The notes below the pieces were generated by a model. The model saw nothing but the letters and a program-made list of their open reading frames with translations. It had not been told where the DNA came from and ran no database searches. A program made the translations under genes and the position numbers. From assembly GCA_001321835.1 (NCBI GenBank), contig JPUR01000121.1:1-13023 (forward strand): a stretch of DNA of 13,023 nucleotides, in the 5' to 3' direction. The DNA comes from Marinosulfonomonas sp. PRT-SC04 (GTDB lineage: Bacteria > Pseudomonadota > Alphaproteobacteria > Rhodobacterales > Rhodobacteraceae). The first letter of the stretch is position 1. Every line of letters begins with the position of its first letter. This document shows positions 1 through 6,724 of the stretch, one piece after another.

Positions 1-640
1 TGGCGTGAACTACTCCTTGATCTAAAGGCCCGTGGCCTGAATACCCCACCTAAACTTGCGGTAGGTGATGGCGCTTTGGGGTTTTGGGCGGCATTGCGAG
101 AGGTCTTTCCCCAGACAAAAGGACAACGTTGTTGGGTTCACAAAACCGCAAATATCCTCAATAAAATGCCCAAAGCCCTGCAAGCAAAGGCAAAGGCTGA
201 TTTGCATGAAATCTGCCTTCTCGGGCATGCTCGCATGCCCTGTCAGGTTATAGATGGCGGACACCAAGGATGATGCCGGAAAAGCCTTCGACCTCTTCTG
301 TGCAAAATACCAGGTCAAATACGAAAAAGCTGTCGCCTGTCTGAAAAAAGATCGGGATGCACTCCTGACATTCTTTGATTTTCCCGCCGAGCACTGGAAA
401 CACATCCGCACCACAAATCCTATTGAAAGCACCTTTGCAACCGTCCGCCACAGAACCAAGAGAACCAAGGGCTGCCTGAAACGAAACACTGCCATGGTGA
501 TGGTCTTTAAGCTCATAAAAGAGGCTGAGAAACGATGGCTAAAATTGAGGGGCAAAAACCAATTGCCAAAACTCATTCAAGGCGTCACATTCTCCGACGG
601 GATCGAGATAATCGAAAAACAAACCAAAAGCGCCGCCTGA
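1..640 (+). pseudogene. IS256-family transposase, partial and frameshifted
   Basis: This is the DDE transposase of the IS256/mutator family. Frame 1 (1-215) reads WRELLLDLKARG, then GDGALGFW containing the second catalytic Asp, then QRCWVHKTANIL. The reading continues in frame 2 from about 253 with MADTKDDAGKAFDLF, then FPAEHWKHIRTTNPIES, which contains the catalytic Glu, and ends NQLPKLIQGVTFSDGIEII to a TGA at 638-640. The first catalytic Asp would lie upstream of the window. Between the two frames the family normally has HEIWMA; here 37 extra bases (216-252) split the Trp codon and shift the frame, and frame 1 then meets a stop at 271-273. The copy should therefore make no full-length transposase unless a programmed frameshift exists, which is not usual in this family. 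Confidence 0.85.
216..252. repeat. 37-bp insertion with perfect 8-bp inverted repeat inside the transposase
   Basis: Removing 216-252 restores an uninterrupted transposase reading frame through HEI-W-MADTKDD. Inside it, GGGCATGC (223-230) and GCATGCCC (233-240) are exact reverse complements separated only by TC, giving a tight hairpin on either strand. No direct repeat is seen at the edges. The insertion is inferred from the known protein family, not from an undamaged copy in this window. Confidence 0.6.
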
Positions 641-665
641 TGATCTCCGTCACCAACTTCTGCGG

Positions 666-860
666 TTAACTCGTATCCAAGCCATACCAGTTACCTTCGG
701 AATCCAAGTTGTAAAAACCCGGAGTTGGCGCTCCAACCTGACAGCGCAAGTGGCCACGCGCTTTTACGATCTCTAGCGTGGTTTCTGCTGCCGCTGTCGT
801 GCCAAAACTGGCCAAAACAGCCAATACGCCGGCGAATCCGAACGTGGTGTTAAATTTCAT
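666..860 (-). pseudogene. Second aapJ-like gene, truncated by the IS (5' end only)
   Basis: This is the N-terminal fragment of a periplasmic amino-acid binding protein of the AapJ type. The ATG is at 858-860, preceded on the minus strand by a GGAG ribosome-binding site about 9 bases upstream. Residues 1-25 (MKFNTTFGFAGVLAVLASFG...TAAA) form a Sec signal peptide. The mature part, TLEIVKARGHLRCQVGAPTP onward to NWYGLD, matches the adjacent intact aapJ at roughly 80% of positions, whereas the signal peptides differ, so this is a diverged paralogue rather than a recent copy. After GLD the frame runs into IS sequence and stops at 666-668, leaving 64 codons of an expected ~340. The rest of the gene, if retained, would lie beyond the left end of the IS, outside the window. 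Confidence 0.8.
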
Positions 861-991
861 GTGGTTTTCTCCATTTGAATGAGCGGCAGGTGGAAATGCC
901 CAGATGCCTGCGATACGCACGTCGTATCCTACAGCCTTCAAATGATGGTTTTATTTCAGCTGTGCAACAGGTTTGTAACAGAGTGAAAAAA

Positions 992-1035
992 CACGCCCTA
1001 AAGAGGGTCGGCGCCGGACCAAAAAGCCCGGCGCC
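992..1035 (-). terminator. Candidate terminator downstream of aapJ
   Basis: Just after the aapJ stop on the minus strand, GGCGCCGG and CCGGCGCC (1028-1035 and 1010-1017) form a perfect 8-bp GC-rich stem with a 10-base loop. A small CCCT/AGGG hairpin (996-1007) and then a run of six T on the minus strand (985-990) follow. The T-run is about 20 bases from the strong stem, so this is not a textbook intrinsic terminator. It would end the aapJ transcript before the second, broken copy. Confidence 0.45.
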
Positions 1036-1044
1036 TGTCGTTTC

Positions 1045-2085
1045 TTAGCGCATTGGAGGCGAATACAGCAGGCCGCCATTGGTCCACAATGCGTTCAGAG
1101 TACCTTCACGCTGAATGTGGATACCTTGCTCGCCGTCACCCATATAGGCCTCATAGATTTCGCCGTAGTTGCCGACGTTCTTGATGATGTCATAGGCCCA
1201 GTCTTTGCTCAGACCGAGACCCTCATGCAGGTTGCCTTCGACACCCAACATGCGAAGCACGTTCGGGTTTTTCGAGTTGGCGCGCATGTCTTCAACATTG
1301 GCTTTAGTGATGCCCAGCTCTTCGGCATTGACCAGTGCAAAGATGCTCCACTGAACCACATCACGCCATTGGCTATCACCATGACGAACCGCAGAGGCCA
1401 GAGGCTCTTTGGACAGGGTTTCAGGCAGAATCATGTGCTCGGATGGCACTGGGAAGGACGCAATGTTGCCAGCCATCGACGATTTATCGCCGGTCACCGC
1501 ATCACAACCACCATTCAGGTAGGTGTCATCACGAACGTTGTAATCCTCAAAGGTCACGTTGGAGATGTTCAGGTCATTGGTGCGGCTAAAATCGGTGAGG
1601 TTCAGCTCGGTTGTGGTGCCGGTGGTCACGCAGACCTTGGCGCCAGCCAATTCCATTGCACTTTTGATGCCGCTGTCAACACGTACGGTAAAGCCTTGGC
1701 CATCGTAAAAGTTAGGAGACAAAAAGTCGATGCCCAGCTGTGTGTCGCGGGTCATGGTCCAGGTTGCGGTCCGTGACAGCAGATCGCTTTCGCCATTGGC
1801 AAGTGCGGTAAAACGGGATTGCGAGCTTACTGACTGGATTTCCAGCGCAGCTTTGTCGCCAAAGATTGCTGCCGCAACCGCCTGACAAATCGCAACATCC
1901 AGACCATACCAGTCGCCTCCGGAATCAAGGTTGTAATAGCCCGGTGATGGTGGGCCAACCTGGCAGCGAACGTGGCCGCGTTCTTTGACAATTTCCAAAG
2001 TGCTCGCGGCGGCAACCGCTGTCGCGCCGGATGCAGCAGCAACAGCCAAAGCCGCGACAACCGTAAACTTGTTAAAAGTTTTCAT
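1045..2085 (-). CDS. aapJ: General L-amino acid ABC transporter, substrate-binding protein AapJ
   Basis: This is the periplasmic solute-binding protein of the AapJQMP polar amino-acid uptake system (known broad specificity for L-amino acids in Rhizobium). The 346-residue length is normal for the family. Residues 1 to about 26 are a Sec signal peptide (MKTFNKFTVVAALAVAAASG, then ATAVAA). The mature protein starts STLEIVKERGHVRCQVG and carries family hallmarks: WYGLDVAICQAVAAAIFGD, SRFTALANGESDLLSRTATW, VCVTTGTTTELNL, GGCDAVTGDKSSMAG and the C-terminal NALWTNGGLLYSPPMR. The ATG at 2083-2085 has a GGGAGA ribosome-binding site 7-8 bases upstream. In other genomes aapQ, aapM and aapP normally follow aapJ; here the next sequence is the remnant of a second aapJ and an IS, so the permease and ATPase partners are not visible. 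The assignment is firm; whether the protein still has a cognate transporter is unknown. Confidence 0.93.
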   Translation of the reverse strand: MKTFNKFTVVAALAVAAASGATAVAAASTLEIVKERGHVRCQVGPPSPGYYNLDSGGDWYGLDVAICQAVAAAIFGDKAALEIQSVSSQSRFTALANGESDLLSRTATWTMTRDTQLGIDFLSPNFYDGQGFTVRVDSGIKSAMELAGAKVCVTTGTTTELNLTDFSRTNDLNISNVTFEDYNVRDDTYLNGGCDAVTGDKSSMAGNIASFPVPSEHMILPETLSKEPLASAVRHGDSQWRDVVQWSIFALVNAEELGITKANVEDMRANSKNPNVLRMLGVEGNLHEGLGLSKDWAYDIIKNVGNYGEIYEAYMGDGEQGIHIQREGTLNALWTNGGLLYSPPMR

Positions 2086-2507
2086 GTAGTATCTCCCATT
2101 TGTTCGCTGGCGTTAAAGTATCCCCTCCGCCAGTCTGCAAGAAGGTTAGTCCAAGAAAGTCAAAGCAGCAAGGGGGCAGTCGGCGGGAGGTGGCCAAAGC
2201 CGCCGAAGGTTTGGCTGGTAAGTGCCTTTTTGGCGGCGCACCACTTGCAGGATGTTGCGACCGGGTGGAATCGGCATCCATCACAGTCGCAACCTTGCGG
2301 TGGGCGTCTTCCGAAACAGCTGGCACAAAAATTCATGCCGCAAATGGTTGCCCATTTTTTACAATCCGGCTATCCAAACTTAAAAAGGAATGGAACGCAT
2401 AATGAAGCGCGAAGCGCCCCGATCTATCCTGTTTGAGGCCGGCACCGGCGCTGTTTTTGGCACCCGCAGAGCCAAATGTTCAAACGCCAAACCCATCACC
2501 CGTTGTA

Positions 2508-2657
2508 ATGTCGTTGATGGCATTGCACCAAATACTCGGGGCAAGAAACCCGTCTCAGCTCGTGATTCTGGCTGTGGTTCTGGTCGTGACTTTGCCTGTG
2601 ACTTTGCCTGTGACACTGGTCGTGGCTTTGCGGTCGCCATATTGGCCATACAGTTAG
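2508..2657 (+). CDS. Doubtful small ORF with one hydrophobic segment
   Basis: The 49-codon ORF starts MSLMALHQILGARNPSQ and then has one long hydrophobic stretch rich in Val, Leu and Thr (about residues 18-42) before a short polar tail, so if translated it would be a single-pass membrane peptide. The hydrophobic part is largely produced by an imperfect repeat of GTGACTTTGCCT. No Shine-Dalgarno sequence precedes either ATG (2508 or 2517), and no family is recognised. It is listed because it is the most protein-like frame in this gap; it may well be non-coding. Confidence 0.18.
   Translation: MSLMALHQILGARNPSQLVILAVVLVVTLPVTLPVTLVVALRSPYWPYS
2586..2614. repeat. 12-bp tandem repeat, 2.4 copies
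   Basis: GTGACTTTGCCT occurs at 2586-2597 and 2598-2609, followed by a third partial GTGAC (2610-2614). Degenerate copies flank it (GGTCGTGAC before, GGTCGTGGCTTTGC after), so the repeat tract probably spans about 2565-2635. Confidence 0.75.
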
Positions 2658-2717
2658 TGTCTGTCCTGACGGGACCTGTTTTCAGGCCGTATCCCTTGCA
2701 AAAGAAGGTTCAAGATC

Positions 2718-4001
2718 TTGGTTAAGCCCCCCCAAAGCGCGCTGCTATGGACCTACCTAAAGCTCAGCCCCCTAATCCGTTTGTTTGCGCGCCGCCATCT
2801 GGAGCGCCGCATCATCCGTGGCAAAGAAAACCCACGGCGTTACCGCGAGAAAATGGGCCTCAGCGTGGTGCCACGCCCCGATGGAGCATTGGTCTGGATG
2901 CACGCGGTTGGCGTTGGCGAAGTGTTGGCCATGCCCGCTTTGATCCGCGAGATGCAGCGGCTGGATCCGGCGCTCAATATGCTGCTGACCTCCTCGACCC
3001 GAACCTCGGCCGAGGCGATTGAACACAATCTGCCGGCCCGCACCATCCATCAATTTCTACCGCTCGACAGTCCGCATTATGTGCGACGTTTTCTCAACCA
3101 TTGGCAGCCGCAACTCTCGATCTGGGCTGAACGAGATATCCGCCCCGCCTTTCTTTGCGAGATCGCGCGCCGCCAGATCCCGCTGGCGCTGATCAATGGC
3201 CGCATGAGCGCGACTTCCGGTGCCCGCAAACAAAAAGCCAAGAATTTCTTCAACGCCCTCTATGCAAGGTTCAGCCTCATCGAGGTTCAAGACCAGATCA
3301 GCGCCGAGCAGTTTGCCCAGCTTGGAGTGGTGGCTGAAAAAATCAACGTCACCGGCCCGCTAAAAGCGGGTGCTGATCCGCTAACCGATCAGCCACAAAG
3401 ACGCCGCGCCCTGAAAGCCGCCCTGAAAAGCCGCCCGCTTTGACTGGCCGCCTCCACCCATCCCGAGGATGAAGTTCAGGCTTTTAAAGCCCACACCAAG
3501 CTCTTGAAACACCACCCCGACAGCTGCCTGATCATCGCGCCGCGTGATCCGTCCCGCGCCAATCGGATGCTGAAACACGCTCGAGATCTGGGTTTTCAGG
3601 CGCTGGTTTTACAGGATGAGATCACTGATCTGCGCGATATTCAGATCCTCATTCTGGACACGGTTGGCCAGCTTGGCATCTGGTATCGTTTGGCCGATCG
3701 CTGCTTTGTCGGCGGCTCATTTTCCGAAATCGGCGGCCATAACCCCTATGAGCCCGCCTTGCTGGACTGTGCCATCAGCCACGGCCCGAACGTGCAAAAC
3801 TTTGCCGATGATTACGCCCGCTTTCATGCCAAAAGCGCTGCCATAGCCGTGTGCAATGCCGATGATTTGGCCAAGATCCTGCTTGACCCTGATTTTCTCA
3901 ACACCCGCTCCAATGCCCACAAAGTTGCCAAACAAGGCAAAGCCGCCGTCACGGCAACCGCAAAGCGGCTGATTGCTCTAATTTCAAGTCAGGACCGCTA
4001 A
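2718..4001 (+). pseudogene. waaA: WaaA-type 3-deoxy-D-manno-octulosonic acid (Kdo) transferase with in-frame TGA
   Basis: WaaA transfers Kdo from CMP-Kdo to lipid IVA at the inner membrane, the first core step of LPS synthesis. The frame is colinear with the family over 428 codons, a normal length. The N-terminal GT-B half has HAVGVGEVLA (Glu68 matches the catalytic Glu of the family), LLTSSTRTSAEAI, the Kdo-transferase SIWAE motif and INVTGPLKAGAD. The C-terminal half has LAASTHPEDE, CLIIAPRDPSR, ILDTVGQLGIWYRLAD and GGHNPYEPALLD. The two halves are in the same frame, separated only by TGA at 3441-3443 (codon 242), exactly where the family has Trp in RPVWLAAST; one G-to-A change (TGG to TGA) explains it. 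The start is TTG at 2718 with AAGAAGG about 10 bases upstream. Unless TGA is read through, the product is 241 residues and lacks the nucleotide-sugar binding half. It could be the sole waaA or a second paralogue; the window cannot tell. Confidence 0.82.
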
Positions 4002-4335
4002 TACTTTCTGCGGATGATCTAAAAGCTGCGCAAGAGGGGGGCGGGGCAATGCGCCATCCACAATCTCTCTGACAGCGCGACGCCTCTGGCCGCAGTGATA
4101 TAAAAACGAGATCTGGAGCGGAAAGTTGGGGCGTTTTGGGCGGTGGTAACATCGATAGCGGCTGGTTTGCCAAAACAGGGCAGGGTCAAACCCCGTCCCC
4201 ACAGGGCATTTCACCCCTAGAACTGGCCTGAAAACAGGAAAACACACCTAAATGTAGTAAAAATGCTGCGTAATCCTTTCAAATCGACTGAAACTTGCCT
4301 ATTTCAAGGATACGGTAAGGAAAACACGCTAAAAT
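4002..4335. other. 330-bp gap between waaA and the Nudix gene
   Basis: No gene is convincing here. On the minus strand a frame is open from about 4247 to 3984 and reads fairly protein-like (for example RRRAVREIVDGALPRPPLAQ), but it has no ribosome-binding site, matches no family I know and overlaps the end of waaA. The last 90 bases are AT-richer than the surroundings and probably contain the promoter for the Nudix gene. CCTGAAAACAGG (4227-4238) is a small perfect inverted repeat. Confidence 0.5.
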
Positions 4336-4848
4336 ATGCGGATAACAGGTATCAAACAACGGCGAAATAACGTGACAGCAGTAAAAACCAAACACAAGCC
4401 ACAACGGCTCGACGTGTCTCATAAGCACGATGTGCGCACTCAATTTGGGGCGCTATGCTACCGTGTGCAGGATGATCGTGTGCAGGTGTTGCTGGTGTCC
4501 AGCCGTGGCACGGGGCGCTGGATTATCCCAAAAGGCTGGCCGATGGATGGTGAAACCCCCGCCGGTGCCGCCGCCACCGAAGCCTATGAGGAAGCTGGCG
4601 TTGAGGGCAAAATCTCGGATATCTGTCTGGGGATTTATTCCTACACCAAAACCATCCCCAAAGGCGACAATCTGCCCATCGTGGTGGCGGTGTTCCCGTT
4701 CAAGGTCAAACGCCTGCTGAAAGATTTCCCCGAAGCCGGAGAGCGAAAACGCAAATGGTTCAGCCTGAAAAAAGCCGCGGCGATGATATCAGATCCGGAA
4801 TTGGTACCTTTGATCCACGGTTTTGACGTTAAGCACCTGAAGCGTTGA
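4336..4848 (+). CDS. Nudix hydrolase
   Basis: This is a small cytoplasmic pyrophosphohydrolase of the Nudix family, cleaving a nucleoside-diphosphate-linked or polyphosphate substrate; the actual substrate cannot be read from sequence. The Nudix box is GWPMDGETPAGAAATEAYEE followed by AGV, with the spacing Gly-x5-Glu-x7 and the metal-binding EAYEEAG. The usual Arg of the REUXEE core is Thr here. It is preceded by QFGALCYRV and by SSRGTGRWIIPK, typical of the alphaproteobacterial group related to diphosphoinositol-polyphosphate hydrolases. As drawn it has 170 residues from ATG 4336, with AAGG some 15 bases upstream. The GTG at 4372 would give a 158-residue protein with a start more like relatives (VTAVKTKHK), so the first 12 residues are uncertain. 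DUF1178 follows after 60 bp. Confidence 0.88.
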   Translation: MRITGIKQRRNNVTAVKTKHKPQRLDVSHKHDVRTQFGALCYRVQDDRVQVLLVSSRGTGRWIIPKGWPMDGETPAGAAATEAYEEAGVEGKISDICLGIYSYTKTIPKGDNLPIVVAVFPFKVKRLLKDFPEAGERKRKWFSLKKAAAMISDPELVPLIHGFDVKHLKR

Positions 4849-4908
4849 TCCGAGTTGCTTTCAGGTCATAAACCAGTACCTTAACTTGGCACAAAAAAGG
4901 CAAACGCC

Positions 4909-5364
4909 ATGATCAGTTACACTTTGAAATGCGAAAATGACCACCGGTTTGACAGCTGGTTTCAGTCGGCTGATGCGTTTGATAAATTGCGGGCCGCGGG
5001 CATGGTGACCTGTGTCCGTTGCGAAAGTGTCCGTGTCGAAAAGGCGATCATGGCGCCGCGCGTGCGCACCGCCCGTAAAACCGCCGAAAGCTCGGATCAA
5101 GCCTTAAATCAAGCTGCTAAAAACCCGCTTTCAACCCCCACCAATGACGCCGAACGCGCCATCGGCGACCTGAAGGCCAAGATTGAAGCCACTTCCGAAT
5201 ATGTCGGCGTCGATTTTGTGAGCCAAGCCCGCGCCATGCATGACGGCGATGCGCCGGAACGCTCAATCTACGGCGAGGCCAAACCCGAAGAGGCGTTGAA
5301 ACTGCTGCAAGACGGCGTCCCCGTGGCGCCGCTGCCCTTCACTCCAAAGCGTAAAATCAACTGA
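4909..5364 (+). CDS. DUF1178 family protein
   Basis: This 151-residue protein belongs to the uncharacterised DUF1178 family, widespread in alpha- and betaproteobacteria. The N-terminus MISYTLKCENDHRFDSWF has Cys8 and His12, and CVRC places Cys35 and Cys38, together looking like a small zinc-ribbon site. A variable linker (about residues 55-80) precedes the conserved C-terminal part with ERAIGDLKAKIEATSEYVG, DFVSQARAMHDGDAPERSIY, GEAKPEEALKLLQDGVPVAP and LPF. The length is typical. ATG at 4909 follows AAAAAAGG by 8 bases. It lies 60 bp after the Nudix gene and about 100 bp before lysC on the same strand. No function is established for the family. Confidence 0.9.
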   Translation: MISYTLKCENDHRFDSWFQSADAFDKLRAAGMVTCVRCESVRVEKAIMAPRVRTARKTAESSDQALNQAAKNPLSTPTNDAERAIGDLKAKIEATSEYVGVDFVSQARAMHDGDAPERSIYGEAKPEEALKLLQDGVPVAPLPFTPKRKIN

Positions 5365-5401
5365 TCGGCTGGGCCCGACACCGCGATCCGCGCCATAACG
5401 C

Positions 5402-5430
5402 TTGCCCTTGTTAACACGGCACCTTACATA
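5402..5430 (+). promoter_or_regulatory. Possible promoter for lysC
   Basis: TTGCCC (5402-5407) and TACATA (5425-5430) are separated by 17 bases, an ideal sigma-70 spacing, and lie about 40 bases before the chosen lysC start. Both hexamers are only partial matches to consensus (about 4 of 6 and 3 of 6). The 100-bp gap after the DUF1178 gene makes a promoter here reasonable, but it is not proven. Confidence 0.3.
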
Positions 5431-5467
5431 TCGACTGAAATTCGACACCAATGCGCAAAGGGCATAT

Positions 5468-6706
5468 ATGCCAATCTTAGTGATGAAATTCGGCGGCACC
5501 TCGGTGGCCAACCTAGACCGCATCAAGCGCGCCGCAAAACGCGTCGGCGTCGAAGTGGCCAAGGGTTATGATGTGATCGTCATTGTCTCGGCGATGTCGG
5601 GCAAAACCAACGAGATGGTCGGCTGGGTCCACGAGACCTCGCCGCTGTTTGATGCCCGCGAATATGACGCCATTGTCTCCTCTGGCGAGAACATCACCGC
5701 CGGATTGATGGCGCTGACCTTGCAAGAAATGGATGTTCCGGCCCGCAGTTGGCAGGGCTGGCAAGTGCCGCTGCTGACCACCTCGGCCCATTCTGCCGCA
5801 CGGATCAACGAAATTCCGACCGACAATATCAACGCCAAATTCGGCGAAGGTATGCGGGTGGCTGTGGTTGCCGGTTTTCAAGGCCTCAGTCCCGAGGGGC
5901 GGATCACCACGCTTGGGCGCGGCGGATCTGACACCACAGCCGTGGCCTTCGCTGCCGCCTTTGAGGCCGAGCGTTGCGACATCTACACAGACGTTGACGG
6001 GGTTTACACCACCGATCCGCGCATCGAGGCCAAGGCCCGAAAACTGGACCGGATCGCCTATGAGGAGATGTTGGAATTGGCATCCCTTGGGGCCAAGGTT
6101 TTGCAAACCCGCTCGGTCGAGTTGGCGATGCGCTATAAGGTCCGCTTGCGAGTGCTCAGCTCGTTTTCGGAACAATCAGACACAGCAGGCACTTTGGTCT
6201 GCGCCGAGGAGGATATCGTGGAAAGTAACGTAGTTGCCGGTGTGGCCTCTCAGCGCGACGAGGCCAAAATGACCCTGATTTCAATCGCCGATCACCCCGG
6301 CATCGCGGCCGCGATCTTTGTGCCGCTGTCCGAGGCTGGGGTGAATGTCGATATGATCGTGCAGAACATCTCGGAAGAAGGGCGCACCGATATGACGTTC
6401 TCCTGTCCGGTTGATCAGGTGGCGCGGGCCGAAAAAGCCATGGAAGCCGCCAAAGCCAGCGGTGATATCAACTTTCATGATCTGATCGCTGACACCAATG
6501 TGGCCAAGGTTTCTGTGGTCGGCATTGGCATGCGCAGTCACACCGGTGTGGCCGCCAAAATGTTCAAAGTTCTGTCGGATGAAGGCATCAACATTAAGGT
6601 CATCACCACCTCCGAGATAAAAATATCTGTGCTGGTTGATCGAAAATACATGGAACTTGCCGTCCAAGCCCTGCATGATGCGTTTGAACTGGATAAACCT
6701 GCTTAA
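5468..6706 (+). CDS. lysC: Aspartate kinase
   Basis: Aspartokinase phosphorylates L-aspartate to 4-aspartyl phosphate, the committed cytoplasmic step towards lysine, threonine, methionine and diaminopimelate. The 412-residue length is that of the monofunctional, ACT-containing class. The kinase domain (about 1-245) has MKFGGTS (K7), VIVSAMSGKTNEM, TTLGRGGSDTTA (from T147), and DVDGVYTTDPRI. Two C-terminal ACT domains follow (about 260-410; for example DEAKMTLISIADHPGIAAAI and VGIGMRSHTGVAAKMFKVLS), the usual site of feedback control by lysine and/or threonine. The frame is open 22 codons further upstream (ATG 5402), but the start at 5468 begins MPILVMKFGG as in relatives and has AAAGGG 5 bases before it. 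The next gene, ptsP, begins 18 bp after the stop, a conserved alphaproteobacterial pairing. Confidence 0.95.
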   Translation: MPILVMKFGGTSVANLDRIKRAAKRVGVEVAKGYDVIVIVSAMSGKTNEMVGWVHETSPLFDAREYDAIVSSGENITAGLMALTLQEMDVPARSWQGWQVPLLTTSAHSAARINEIPTDNINAKFGEGMRVAVVAGFQGLSPEGRITTLGRGGSDTTAVAFAAAFEAERCDIYTDVDGVYTTDPRIEAKARKLDRIAYEEMLELASLGAKVLQTRSVELAMRYKVRLRVLSSFSEQSDTAGTLVCAEEDIVESNVVAGVASQRDEAKMTLISIADHPGIAAAIFVPLSEAGVNVDMIVQNISEEGRTDMTFSCPVDQVARAEKAMEAAKASGDINFHDLIADTNVAKVSVVGIGMRSHTGVAAKMFKVLSDEGINIKVITTSEIKISVLVDRKYMELAVQALHDAFELDKPA

Positions 6707-6724
6707 TCACCCTTAGGGGGAACG

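Larger units (their letters stand above)
1..672 (+). mobile_element. IS256-family insertion sequence, right-hand part
   Basis: The stretch holds the C-terminal two thirds of an IS256-type transposase followed by about 30 bp of non-coding terminal sequence (about 641-672). The left end lies before the window. The right end is placed where the minus-strand aapJ-like reading frame stops matching its neighbour copy: that frame runs leftward to GLD at 675-683 and then enters IS sequence and a stop. Reading inward on the minus strand the end begins near GAGTTAACCGCAGAAG, which I take as the terminal inverted repeat. This cannot be confirmed because the left repeat and the target duplication are not visible. 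The exact boundary is uncertain by a few bases (669-674). Confidence 0.85.
2086..2717. other. 630-bp region without a convincing gene
   Basis: This lies between the divergent aapJ (minus) and waaA (plus) and must hold both promoters, but I see no clear -35/-10 pair for either. It contains short inverted repeats (GCCAAA at 2193-2198 with TTTGGC at 2210-2215; TTTGGC with GCCAAA around 2457-2476) and the tandem repeat near 2586. All three plus frames and one minus frame are open for 70-110 codons around 2390-2725. None gives a protein I recognise, and the low-complexity Ala/Arg/Val-rich translations look like chance opening of a GC-rich repeat. It may be a degraded gene. Confidence 0.5.

Noticed and set aside
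1117..1776. Plus-strand ORF of 219 codons opposite aapJ
   Set aside because: It is the antisense shadow of the well-supported aapJ frame.
2191..2230. Hairpin GCCAAA/TTTGGC followed by CCTTTTTGG, resembling a plus-strand terminator
   Set aside because: The stem is only 6 bp with an 11-base loop, the T-run is distant, and no plus-strand gene ends upstream of it.
3441..3443. Selenocysteine at the waaA TGA
   Set aside because: The family position is Trp, not Cys, and no clear bacterial SECIS hairpin is seen just downstream.
3984..4247. Minus-strand ORF of 87 codons in the waaA-Nudix gap
   Set aside because: It overlaps the end of waaA, has no ribosome-binding site and shows no recognisable family. 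Most likely it is chance.
5402..5467. Upstream ATG extension of lysC by 22 codons
   Set aside because: Family members start right before MKFGGTS, and the start at 5468 has its own ribosome-binding site; the upstream stretch looks like promoter and leader.
5513..6175. Minus-strand ORF of 220 codons opposite lysC
   Set aside because: It is the antisense shadow of lysC, His/Gly/Arg-rich as such shadows are in GC-rich DNA.
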